The notes: generated by a model from the letters alone, not told the origin. Positions 49,573 through 57,720 are shown, counted from the stretch's first letter. The stretch is DNA of 64,000 nucleotides from SIRX01 sp965213905 (GCA_965213905.1 OZ243922.1:1798001-1862000), one strand, 5' to 3'. Translations and numbers: made by a program.

Positions 49573-49741
49573 CTATCTCCACTCAGGGGCTGCCAAAGAG
49601 CTATCCTGCGATACGCGAGCCCTACTATTTCAACTCCGCGCAGTCTAATACATTATCTCATCCGTATTGATAGAATCGCGTTCGTTTCCGGTACTCGACG
49701 CCGGAACTGAGAGCCTAGAGCCAGTGAGAAAGGTGGCCGCC
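49573..49741. other. divergent intergenic region
   Basis: About 170 bases between two divergent methyltransferase genes. Both promoters must lie here; an A+T-rich patch spans 49640-49670. No consensus pair of hexamers and no gene. Confidence 0.4.
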
Positions 49742-50494
49742 ATGGATTCAAGCGAGCTTTCCCCGCCGGAAGAATTGAGCCATCTCGGAGGGGGAGGGAA
49801 AGGATACAGGGCTGTTGGGAAGCGGTGGGCCGATATGCTCACGAGCCCGCCAAACGGCCTCGGAACCGAAGAACGCGTTCTGGATGCCGGTTGCGGTCTC
49901 GGGCGGATAGCCATTCCTCTGGCCGGGTATCTGGCCCCGTCCGGCTCTTACGAGGGCTTCGACGTAGCCCCCGAGAGCATCGCCTGGTGCCAGGAAAACA
50001 TCACACCCCGGTATCCTAACTTCCGCTTTCAGGTAGCGGACATTTACAATAAAAGCTACAACCCCGGCGGCAGCCAGCGGGCGGGCGAGTACAGGTTCCC
50101 ATACGAGGACGAGTCTTTTGACTTTGTGTTTCTCGCCTCCGTTTTCACGCACCTGCTACCCGAGGATATGGAGAATTACATCGCCCAGATAAGCCGGGTT
50201 CTCAAGAACGGTGGGCGGTGTGTAGTCTCCTACTTCCTGCTAAACGAGCAGTCTAGAGAAAGCATCGGAGCCGGCAGAATTACCCAAGGCCCGTGCTTTC
50301 CTTATGATTACGGCGAATACCGTGTGCAGAACAAAAATATCCCCGAGGTCGCTATCGCCCACGACGAGAACGCCGTGCGGAGTTTGTACGAGAAGTATGA
50401 CCTGAAAATATCCGACCCGATCCGTTACGGGGCGTGGCCCGGGAGGGAGGGCAGCGTCTTTCGGCAAGACATTATCTGGGCTACCAAAAACTAG
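49742..50494 (+). CDS. SAM-dependent methyltransferase
   Basis: About 251 residues from ATG 49742 (AGAAAGGTGG upstream); the open frame extends further but without a better start. VLDAGCGLGRIAIPLAGYL is SAM motif I, EGFDVAPESIAWCQENI motif II, DESFDFVFLASVFTHLLPEDM and ISRVLKNGGRCVVSYF complete the fold. No coiled coil or accessory tail, unlike its neighbours. Substrate unknown, likely a sugar of the same glycan. Confidence 0.85.
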   Translation: MDSSELSPPEELSHLGGGGKGYRAVGKRWADMLTSPPNGLGTEERVLDAGCGLGRIAIPLAGYLAPSGSYEGFDVAPESIAWCQENITPRYPNFRFQVADIYNKSYNPGGSQRAGEYRFPYEDESFDFVFLASVFTHLLPEDMENYIAQISRVLKNGGRCVVSYFLLNEQSRESIGAGRITQGPCFPYDYGEYRVQNKNIPEVAIAHDENAVRSLYEKYDLKISDPIRYGAWPGREGSVFRQDIIWATKN

Positions 50495-50546
50495 GCCTTA
50501 ACGTCTGCCGGTGGAATCGCGGAGGATAGGTCAATAGAATGGTTTA

Positions 50547-51644
50547 ATGCCGAATTTCAGAAGCCACAGCGTTTTCGAACTGGTTCGGGGCGTAAGAGCG
50601 TTCGTAAACCTGGACTTTGGCGTCACACGCGGTTCAGTTTCCGACTATCGGGCTCTCGAAGCCCGGCTGAAAGAAAAAGAACTAGAGCTGGCCCGGGCCA
50701 AGAGTATAGTGAAACAGCAAAGAAAAGCCATTGAAAACAGGGGCCGACGGATCGAGGTATTAGAGTCTGTACTTGCTGAGGGTCGTATCTCCAATAAAGT
50801 TGGCGTACATCCCGAAAATATCGTCTGGATCTTCGGCCACGGACGAACCGGGAGCACCTGGCTCTCCCGCATGATGGGGGATATAGAAGATCATACCGTT
50901 TGGTTCGAGCCCTCCGTCGGGGATCTTTTCGGGAGCTTCTACTATACACGGGCGCGGCCCGGACAACGCAGGAGCAAGATCTTTGTTCTGGGAGACCGCC
51001 AGAGGGAGACCTGGATAGAGTCGATCAGGAACTTTGTTCTCGACGGGGCCGGGGCCCGGTTCCCCAGAGTAGGCGGAGAGCAATTTCTGATCGTAAAGGA
51101 ACCGCACGGCTCTATAGGGGCGCCGCTGCTTATGGAGGCGTTGCCGGAGAGCCGCATGATCCTGTTGATTCGGGACCCCAGGGACGTTGCCGCCTCGGCC
51201 CTCGACGCTTTCAGGAAGGGTAGCTGGGCCTATGAGCGCCACCAGAATGACAATGTAGAAGGACTAGTGACGGCGAACGAGAGGCCGGACGACTTCGTGA
51301 GAAGCAGAGCTGACAGCTATCTGCGGAGCGTGGGGAAAGCGAAAGAAGCCTACGAATCGCATAGTGGACGCAAGATCCTCGTCAAATACGAAGACCTTCT
51401 AGCGAATCCCCTAAAGACTATGAGGCGTATTTACTCCGAGCTGGAGATAGAGGTCGCCGGAGAAGACCTGGTACGTGTGGTAGAGAAATGTTCCTGGGAG
51501 AGTATTCCAGAGGAAGAACGAGGACCGGGCAAATTTTACCGTAAAGCTTCTCCCGGTAGCTGGAGGGAGGACTTAACTGTCGAGCAGACGAATACCATCG
51601 AACAGATAACGGCTCCTATCTTGGAAGAGTTCTACTCTTCGTAG
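50547..51644 (+). CDS. PAPS sulfotransferase with N-terminal RG-module and coiled coil
   Basis: 365 residues. The N-terminus (ELVRGVRAFVNLDFGVTRG) matches the shared module, followed by a coiled coil (~35-75). The catalytic part has VWIFGHGRTGSTWLSRMM, MILLIRDPRDVAASALDAFRKGSW and FYRKASPGSWREDLTVEQ. It is most similar to 36717 and 17728. Immediately downstream lies a broken copy of the same type. Confidence 0.88.
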   Translation: MPNFRSHSVFELVRGVRAFVNLDFGVTRGSVSDYRALEARLKEKELELARAKSIVKQQRKAIENRGRRIEVLESVLAEGRISNKVGVHPENIVWIFGHGRTGSTWLSRMMGDIEDHTVWFEPSVGDLFGSFYYTRARPGQRRSKIFVLGDRQRETWIESIRNFVLDGAGARFPRVGGEQFLIVKEPHGSIGAPLLMEALPESRMILLIRDPRDVAASALDAFRKGSWAYERHQNDNVEGLVTANERPDDFVRSRADSYLRSVGKAKEAYESHSGRKILVKYEDLLANPLKTMRRIYSELEIEVAGEDLVRVVEKCSWESIPEEERGPGKFYRKASPGSWREDLTVEQTNTIEQITAPILEEFYSS

Positions 51645-51690
51645 AAAGCTAGCCTGATGCAAACAAAGTTTGCCGAAAGGAGCGGTCAGA

Positions 51691-52354
51691 GTGCCGGTTT
51701 TCGGAGATTACGACGCAATAGAGACCAAGAAGATAGAGGAGCGAGAGCGCCGGCTCCACGTTCAATCCTGACAGATCGAACGACTGCGACGACAAGTAGA
51801 TAAAAGGATAGAAACCTCACTTGGTGATCGAAGAGCCTAACGGATCTATAAGAGCACCCTTGATGATGGAGGCTCTGCCCGAGAGTCGTATGATCCTGCC
51901 GGTGCGAGACCCCAAGGACGTGGTGGCTTTCGCCCCGGACGCCCGCAGAGAGGGAAGCTGGCGCAAAAAGACCAGAGCGGAGACCGCGATAGGGCGTCGG
52001 AGGTTTCTGCGGAGGTACTGGCGAGAAACTACCTATAAAACGTCGGCAACAGCAAAGCCGCCTACGACGCTCACAACGGACCGAAAGTGCTCGTCCGGTA
52101 CAAAGAGCTATGGGCCGATTTTCCAGGAACCCTAAGACGCATCTGCTCCGAGCTGGGAATTCCTCTGGATGAGGAAGAGATGGCTCAGTCGGTAGAAAAG
52201 CATTCCCGGGAGAACATTCCCGATCAGGAAAAAAGGAACGGGCAAGTTCTACCGTAAGGCCACGCCGGGAGCCTGGTGGGAGGACCTTACGCCGGACCAG
52301 ATACAGACAGTAGGAGTAACAACCCCCTCAATCGAGGAACTCTACCCAGCCTGA
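51691..52354 (+). pseudogene. disrupted sulfotransferase gene
   Basis: AAAGGAG precedes a GTG at 51691 that encodes VPVFGDYDAIETKKIEERER, then a TGA after 26 codons. A coiled-coil remnant continues, but the whole P-loop region is deleted. Sulfotransferase sequence resumes near 51821 (LVIEEPNGSIRAPLMMEALPE, PVRDPKDVVAFAPDARREGSW). A stop inside ETTY-KTSATA and later frameshifts break the rest, although EDLTPDQ-like and C-terminal sequence is still visible to a TGA at 52352. It is clearly a dead copy of the 50547/36717 type. Confidence 0.85.
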
Positions 52355-52416
52355 CCCCGCGAGCAGTCCCCGACAGCGACCGCTGCCGGAGACTGCGAAA
52401 ATTCTTTACCAAAGTT

Positions 52417-53880
52417 TTACGGACAGTTCCTTACGGTGTCTCCCTGGTCGGTCACGCAGCTATCCCGGCCGTCGCCGCCGTTTACCAGGTCGTTGTTCGA
52501 GCCGTCCTCACTGTTCAGGAAGTCGTTCCCGGCGTTGCCGAAGAGGTCATCCGCACCGGGACCACCGGCAATGTTGTCCCGGCCGTCGCCGCCCCGGAGG
52601 GTGTCATCGTCCTCACCACCCCGGAGGACGTCCTCTCCCGCTATACCGAAGATCTTATCCTCACCGGCAGCGCCGGTTATATTGTCCGCACCGTCGCCAC
52701 CAACGAGCCGGTCGTTGCCATCGCCGCCCCGGAGGATGTCGTCGCCGGCCTGGCCGAAGAGCTCGTCGTTTCCGGCTTGGCCAAAGAGCCTGTCCACGCT
52801 CCCGCCACCGGCCAAATTGTCGTCGCCCTCGCCGCCGACGAGACGATCCGTGTCTTCGCCACCCCGGAGAGTATCATTACCCCGATTGCCGAAGAGCTCG
52901 TCCTCACCGGACTGGCCCAGAATCGTGTCGTCCCCGGCATTGCCGAAGAGCCGGTCGTCGCCGGCGCCGCCCCGGATCCGGTCGTCACCACCGCCGCTTC
53001 TTATAGTGTCGTTGCCTCCGAGGCCGCAGATCACCTCGCCGCTCGGGGTGCCGCGCAGGTTGTCATCGCCCGGCGTCCCGGTGATGTCACATTCGCCGGC
53101 GATCAGAACTTCATCGGGCTGGTTTGTATCCTGACCCGCCGGAGGACCGGGAGCCTCTCCCGTGCCGACGACGGCGTTGTTCTCGACCGAAGCACCGACC
53201 GCGTTCTCGACGTTGGTGCCAGACCCGAAAGTGACCCTGACTCGCGTGGGGTCGTCGGTGATGTTTGCGCTCACCACGTTGCTGCTCTCAGTGCCATCTG
53301 CAAAGTAGACGTTGAAGCCGCTGGTGTCTCCTATCTCGCGGATCTCCTCGTCAAATACGTAGACCAGAAAATTGGCTACTTCGTTGCCCCGTTCGACCGA
53401 TACGAGGTCTGGCTCGCCGGTATTGCCAGAGTTGCTGACATCTACAGACTGCAAGGGGTTCGTGTCTCCGTCCATAGAATCGGCCGCCTGCACGGTGCCG
53501 GGATCCACGAAGCCCCGGGCAATATCACTCGCGTCGATTTGGCCCGAGAATGCGATGGTTATGGTTTCCGATGGCTCGGTACCTCCCGCCAAGGGTTCGT
53601 TGATACCATCCAACGGAGGACTATCAGATTCCACCGGAACCAACTGGAAGTTGCCGGGACCACCCTGTAGATCGGCGGGCTGATCAAAGGTAAAGTCAAC
53701 CGCCGTGTCGGTGTTGCCGTCGCCGTTTACGTCTCCGGCTATGCGAAAGTTGTCGACTAACTGCAGATCGGGGGCACTGGTCGGCCCGCTACCGGCGGTT
53801 TGTGCCAGCGTCGGGGAGGCCACTAACAAGGTCGCCGCCAACGTCACTACCGCGAATACCGACTTTCTTGGAATCCTCAA
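52417..53880 (-). CDS. secreted RTX-type (hemolysin-type) calcium-binding repeat protein
   Basis: 487 residues with a signal peptide (VFAVVTLAATLLVASPTLA, cleavage near LAQ). Residues ~30-240 form a beta-rich domain of unknown type with DVNGDGNTDTAVDF. From ~250 to the end there are about 20 tandem nonapeptides of the GGxGxDxLx type (for example GGAGDDRLF, GNAGDDTIL, GGDGNDRLV), which fold into a Ca-binding parallel beta roll. The C-terminus ends with two cysteines (DSCVTDQGDTVRNCP). No ABC/T1SS genes are adjacent, so Sec secretion is likely. TTG start, AAAGGAG upstream. Confidence 0.88.
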   Translation of the reverse strand: MRIPRKSVFAVVTLAATLLVASPTLAQTAGSGPTSAPDLQLVDNFRIAGDVNGDGNTDTAVDFTFDQPADLQGGPGNFQLVPVESDSPPLDGINEPLAGGTEPSETITIAFSGQIDASDIARGFVDPGTVQAADSMDGDTNPLQSVDVSNSGNTGEPDLVSVERGNEVANFLVYVFDEEIREIGDTSGFNVYFADGTESSNVVSANITDDPTRVRVTFGSGTNVENAVGASVENNAVVGTGEAPGPPAGQDTNQPDEVLIAGECDITGTPGDDNLRGTPSGEVICGLGGNDTIRSGGGDDRIRGGAGDDRLFGNAGDDTILGQSGEDELFGNRGNDTLRGGEDTDRLVGGEGDDNLAGGGSVDRLFGQAGNDELFGQAGDDILRGGDGNDRLVGGDGADNITGAAGEDKIFGIAGEDVLRGGEDDDTLRGGDGRDNIAGGPGADDLFGNAGNDFLNSEDGSNNDLVNGGDGRDSCVTDQGDTVRNCP

Positions 53881-54120
53881 AATCCAGGCACTCCTTTCAG
53901 ACTTTCTTTGTCATTTTATGAACAAGTAACTCTGCCGATGCTATCAAATGTAAGACCGGTCCGCTACCGCTTCCGTTACACTTTTTCTGCCGCCTTTTTT
54001 GCCGAGAGACAAGTTCGTATTGGATGCCGCGGCCTCGAAAGTGCGGGATCGCGACGCTCATCCGGGTAGTTATCCCGCCAGTTTCGAGAAGAACCGTCGG
54101 CTTGAGGCTCCCGCACGGAG
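53881..54120. promoter_or_regulatory. divergent region with alternative-stem leader upstream of rmlB
   Basis: About 240 bases between the RTX gene and rmlB. In the rmlB leader, CTCGAAA (54034-54040) can pair with TTTCGAG (54082-54088), and GTGCGGGA (54041-54048) with TCCCGCAC (54109-54116). The two stems cross, so they would form a pseudoknot or exclude each other, and the second abuts the GGAGG at 54117-54121. This is the layout of a leader controlling ribosome access, but chance in GC-rich DNA cannot be excluded. A TACACT near 53973 is a possible -10. Confidence 0.4.
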
Positions 54121-55164
54121 GTGCTTAAATGCCGCTTGGTTCCTGTCGTGACGAAAGAAAGGTTCTCCGAAGGTTTGAAGCGCGTCCTCGTGACCGGCTG
54201 CTGCGGGTTTATCGGTTGCAACTTCTTGCGGCAGGTGGTTCCCGGCCGCCCCGAGACCGAATGGGTAAACCTCGACGCCCTGACCTATGCCGGGAGGCGG
54301 GAAAACGTCGAGGACTTTGCCGAGGCGGAGAACTACCGTTTCGTGCGGGGCCGGATCGAGGACGGGATGTTGGTGGAAGCGCTTTTTTCCGAGCCCGGAG
54401 GCTTCGACGCGGTGGTGAACTTCGCCGCCGAGAGCCACGTAGACCGGAGCATCTCCGGTCCGCGGGTCTTTGTGGAAACGAACGTACTCGGCACCCAGAA
54501 CCTTCTCGAAGCCGCGCGTAGGCACGGCGCGGGGCGCTTCGTGCAAGTCTCGACCGACGAGGTGTACGGTTCTCTGGGACCGGACGACCCGCCGTTTACC
54601 GAGAAGAGTCCTCTGGAACCGAACTCGCCGTACTCGGCGTCCAAAGCTTCGGCGGACCTGCTGTGCCGGGCCTACTACGAGACCTACGGGATGGACGTGA
54701 TGACCACCCGCTGCTCCAACAACTACGGGCCGTACCAGTACCCGGAAAAGCTCATCCCGTTCTTTATCCGCCACGCGCTAGACGACGAGCCGGTTCCGCT
54801 CTACGGTGACGGGATGAACGTCCGGGACTGGCTGCACGTCGAGGATCACTGCCGCGCCGTCGCCCGGGTGCTGGACGACGGTGAAGCCGGGGGCGTCTAC
54901 AACGTCGGCGGAAGCAACGAGCACACGAACCTGGAGATAACGGCCTTAATCCTGGACCACCTGGATAAACCGCCGGATCTCATCTCCTTCGTTACCGACC
55001 GACCCGGCCACGACCGCCGCTACGCCATAGACTCGGCCCGGCTTCGAAACACCCTGGGCTGGAAACCGGGTTACGACTTCGAGGCCGGCATTCGAGAGAC
55101 GATAGACTGGTACGTGGCGAACCCGGAATGGACCCGTAGGGTGACCGCGGGCGTCACCGACTAG
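54121..55164 (+). CDS. rmlB: dTDP-glucose 4,6-dehydratase
   Basis: Second step of dTDP-rhamnose synthesis. 347 residues as given. The Rossmann motif GCCGFIGCNFLRQ, catalytic STDEVYGSL, and YSASKASADLL (YxxxK) are all present, with the NNYGPYQYPEKLIPFF substrate region. The start is unclear: GTG 54121 overlaps GGAGG, which is ideally placed for an out-of-frame ATG at 54129. In-frame alternatives are GTG 54148 and TTG 54175, the latter just before the Rossmann fold. It lies 43 kb from rmlA, on the far side of the island. Confidence 0.93.
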   Translation: MLKCRLVPVVTKERFSEGLKRVLVTGCCGFIGCNFLRQVVPGRPETEWVNLDALTYAGRRENVEDFAEAENYRFVRGRIEDGMLVEALFSEPGGFDAVVNFAAESHVDRSISGPRVFVETNVLGTQNLLEAARRHGAGRFVQVSTDEVYGSLGPDDPPFTEKSPLEPNSPYSASKASADLLCRAYYETYGMDVMTTRCSNNYGPYQYPEKLIPFFIRHALDDEPVPLYGDGMNVRDWLHVEDHCRAVARVLDDGEAGGVYNVGGSNEHTNLEITALILDHLDKPPDLISFVTDRPGHDRRYAIDSARLRNTLGWKPGYDFEAGIRETIDWYVANPEWTRRVTAGVTD

Positions 55165-55452
55165 GAAAAGCCCGGAGCCAGTAGCCCGAAAGCATCCCGC
55201 AAAATCATATAAATAACTTACAGAACGCCACGTTTTTCGGGAGGATATGGCCTCCGGCCCCTTGTACCCTGAAAGTGATCTTTTTCGCAAGCCGCAGTGG
55301 TGCATGCTACTATATCGGACTGTCGAGAGACCCCTGAGAAGTGCTCCGGAAGGCTGCCGGGAGTGCGTTGTAGCAACCGGAGACCGCGTCATCGGCGGGC
55401 ACAAAATGGGTGTAGATACGGGCAAAGTGTGTAAAGAGAAAGGCTGCGGAAA
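55165..55452 (+). other. intergenic region with a possible small Cys-containing frame
   Basis: 288 bases before the SQD1 homologue. A 69-codon plus-strand frame (55247-55456, ATG near a GGGAGG but with only 2-3 bases spacing) ends with a TGA overlapping the next start as TTGA. It encodes GCRECVVATGD and VCKEKGCGN near its end, five cysteines in all. Third-position GC is lower than in neighbouring genes, so coding status is doubtful. A TACTAT hexamer near 55310 could be a -10 for the next gene. Confidence 0.3.
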
Positions 55453-56646
55453 TTGAGGATACTGGTTCTTGGCGGAGACGGCTTCTGTGGATGGCCGACC
55501 GCACTGCATCTCTCCGCGCAGGGATACGAGGTGGCGATAGCCGACAACCTCTCCCGGCGGAAGATAGACGTCGAGCTCGAGTGTGAGTCGCTCACCCCGA
55601 TCCGTCCGATGGGCGAACGGCTGCGGGTCTGGGAAGAGCTAACCGGAAACCACATAGACTTCCACGCCATAAACGTCGCGGAGAACTACCGTCAACTGCT
55701 GGATCTTCTCGTCGAGTGGCAGCCCGACGGGGTTATCCACTTCGCCGAACAGCGGGCCGCGCCTTACTCGATGAAGTCGAGCAACCACAAGCGCTACACC
55801 GTGGACAACAACCTCAACGCCACCAACAACCTGCTGGCCGCGATCTCCGAGAGCGGCCCGGACACCCACGTCGTCCACCTGGGGACCATGGGCGTCTACG
55901 GTTACGGGACGGCCGGGATGCAGATCCCCGAAGGCTACCTGACGGTCAAGGTCGAGACGGACGGCGGCGAGCTCGTTGAGCAGGAGATCCTGTACCCGCC
56001 GAACCCCGGCAGCATCTACCACCTCACGAAAACCCAGGACCAACTCCTGTTCGCTTTCTACAACAAAAACGACCAGATACGGGTCACCGACCTGCACCAG
56101 GGCATCGTATGGGGCACGCAAACCGCCGAGACGAAGCTAGATGAGCGCCTCATAAACCGCTTCGACTACGACGGCGACTACGGCACCGTCCTGAACCGCT
56201 TTCTCATGCAGGCGGCCATCGGTTACCCGCTCACCGTGCACGGCACCGGCGGCCAGACCCGCGCCTTTATCCACATCCAGGATACCGTGCGCTGCATCCA
56301 GCTCGCGCTGGAGAACCCGCCGGAGGTCGGCGAGCGCGTTAACGTGTACAACCAGATGACCGAGACCCATCGCGTGCGCGACCTCGCCAAGCTCGTGGCC
56401 GAGCCCACCGGCGCCGAGATAGACTACGTGGAAAACCCGCGCGCCGAAGCCGCCGAGAACGAGTTGCACGTCCGCAACGACAGCTTCCTCGAAATGGGCC
56501 TGGAGCCGACGACCCTCAGCCAGGGGCTCCTGGAAGAGGTCACCGAGATAGCCGGCAAGTACGCCCACCGCTGCGACACCACCAAGATCCCCTGCACCTC
56601 TCTGTGGAGGCAGGAGCAGGCGGTCCCCCAGCAGTCGGAGGCCTGA
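55453..56646 (+). CDS. sqdB: UDP-sulfoquinovose synthase (SQD1/SqdB family)
   Basis: 397 residues. This family makes UDP-sulfoquinovose from UDP-glucose and sulfite using bound NAD. The N-terminal LGGDGFCGWPTALHL and NLSRRKIDVELECESLTPI are SQD1 hallmarks. Catalytic Thr is in HLGTMGVYGYG and the Tyr/Lys pair in SIYHLTKTQDQLL; HQGIVWGTQT and FIHIQDTVRCIQLAL complete the family pattern. TTG start. No sulfoquinovosyltransferase of the SqdX/SQD2 type is adjacent, so the product may feed sulfolipid or a surface glycan. Confidence 0.9.
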   Translation: MRILVLGGDGFCGWPTALHLSAQGYEVAIADNLSRRKIDVELECESLTPIRPMGERLRVWEELTGNHIDFHAINVAENYRQLLDLLVEWQPDGVIHFAEQRAAPYSMKSSNHKRYTVDNNLNATNNLLAAISESGPDTHVVHLGTMGVYGYGTAGMQIPEGYLTVKVETDGGELVEQEILYPPNPGSIYHLTKTQDQLLFAFYNKNDQIRVTDLHQGIVWGTQTAETKLDERLINRFDYDGDYGTVLNRFLMQAAIGYPLTVHGTGGQTRAFIHIQDTVRCIQLALENPPEVGERVNVYNQMTETHRVRDLAKLVAEPTGAEIDYVENPRAEAAENELHVRNDSFLEMGLEPTTLSQGLLEEVTEIAGKYAHRCDTTKIPCTSLWRQEQAVPQQSEA

Positions 56647-56786
56647 AACCAGGCCGGGCGGAACGCGCTTGGGGCGGGCCCGGGCCACCGCAAGCGTCGT
56701 TTCGTCCGATCGCACGACGAGATGGCCTATACAACGCGCCGGACGGTAAGTAACCCGAGGCCCACGAACGCCAGGTTCGCAATGCC

Positions 56787-57668
56787 GTGAAGGTCCTGCT
56801 CACCGGCGCCACGGGCCTGCTCGGCCGGGAACTACTAGACCTGCTCGTCGCGGGCGGGCACGAAGTTCGCTGCCTGGTCCGCCCGCAGAGCCCGAACCTT
56901 TTGCGCCTGGATCCGGAACGCGTGGAAATCTTCTACGGAGATGCCGGGGAAGAAGGCTCGCTCTCGCGGGCACTTTCCGGAACGGACGTCTTTTTGCACG
57001 TGGCCGGTGTCGAGTACGCGCCCCAAGTCGTCGAGGCCCTGCAAAAAACAGGGGTAGAACGACTCCTGGTAGTCAGTAGCACGAGCGTACACTCGGCCTT
57101 CGAGCGGCGCTCCGGCTGGCGGAAGGAGATGGAAGGGTTAGTCAGGTCTAGCGGCCTGGAATGGACCATCGTGCGGCCGACCATGATCTACGGCTCCGAG
57201 CTCGATCACAATATGCACAAACTCCTCCGCTTTCTCGACCGTTCTCCAGTTTTCCCGATCTTCGGAAACGGGGAGAACCTCTGGCAGCCGGTCCACTACG
57301 AAGACCTGGCGCGCGGAATACTGGCGGCCCTGGAAAACCCGGTGACGGTAAACCGGAGTTACGACCTGCCGGGCGCGAGGCCTCTGGCCTACCTGGACCT
57401 CGTCCGCGCCGCCGCCACCGCACTGGGGAAGAAACCGCGCGTGATCCGGCTGCCCATCGAGCCGGTACGGCGCGTCTTGCGATTGACAGAACTTGCCCAT
57501 CTTCCGCTACCGATACAGTCCGAACAAGTACTGCGCCTCCGGGAAGACAAAGCCTACCCCTACGAAGACGCCCGCCGGGATCTCGGCTACACTCCCCGCT
57601 CTTTCCCCGAAGGCATCACACGAGAAGCGGCCCGGCTGCGGGAGATCGGGCTGATAGAACTCCGTTGA
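56787..57668 (+). CDS. NAD(P)-dependent epimerase/dehydratase (extended SDR, NmrA-like)
   Basis: 293 residues. GATGLLGRELLDLLVAGGHEVRCLVR binds the dinucleotide. VVSSTSVHSAFERRSGWRKEMEGLVRSSGLEWTIVRPTMIYG resembles atypical SDRs in which the Tyr-Lys pair is changed, so it may bind rather than reduce a sugar nucleotide. GTG start with no good ribosome-binding site. It sits between sqdB and a toxin-antitoxin pair, in a polysaccharide context, but substrate is unknown. Confidence 0.75.
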   Translation: MKVLLTGATGLLGRELLDLLVAGGHEVRCLVRPQSPNLLRLDPERVEIFYGDAGEEGSLSRALSGTDVFLHVAGVEYAPQVVEALQKTGVERLLVVSSTSVHSAFERRSGWRKEMEGLVRSSGLEWTIVRPTMIYGSELDHNMHKLLRFLDRSPVFPIFGNGENLWQPVHYEDLARGILAALENPVTVNRSYDLPGARPLAYLDLVRAAATALGKKPRVIRLPIEPVRRVLRLTELAHLPLPIQSEQVLRLREDKAYPYEDARRDLGYTPRSFPEGITREAARLREIGLIELR

Positions 57669-57707
57669 ACCCTGGAACATCTTAGACTAGACTAGCGACT
57701 AGTCTAA
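57665..57707 (+). promoter_or_regulatory. promoter and palindromic operator of the phd-vapC pair
   Basis: -35 TTGAAC (57665-57670) and -10 TAGACT (57688-57693) are 17 bases apart. A perfect 9-bp inverted repeat, TTAGACTAG (57682-57690) and CTAGTCTAA (57699-57707), overlaps the -10 and the likely start site. This is the expected arrangement for autorepression by the antitoxin. Confidence 0.75.
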
Positions 57708-57720
57708 AAGGAGTGTAACT

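Noticed and set aside
52430..53130. Repetitive DNA that could be taken for a CRISPR-like array or satellite
   Set aside because: The period follows coding nonapeptides of the RTX family in the minus-strand gene; no constant repeats with unique spacers.
54129..54521. 130-codon frame from an ATG with an ideal ribosome-binding site at the rmlB start
   Set aside because: It runs out of frame through RmlB motifs and is arginine-rich; kept only as a note on the uncertain rmlB start.
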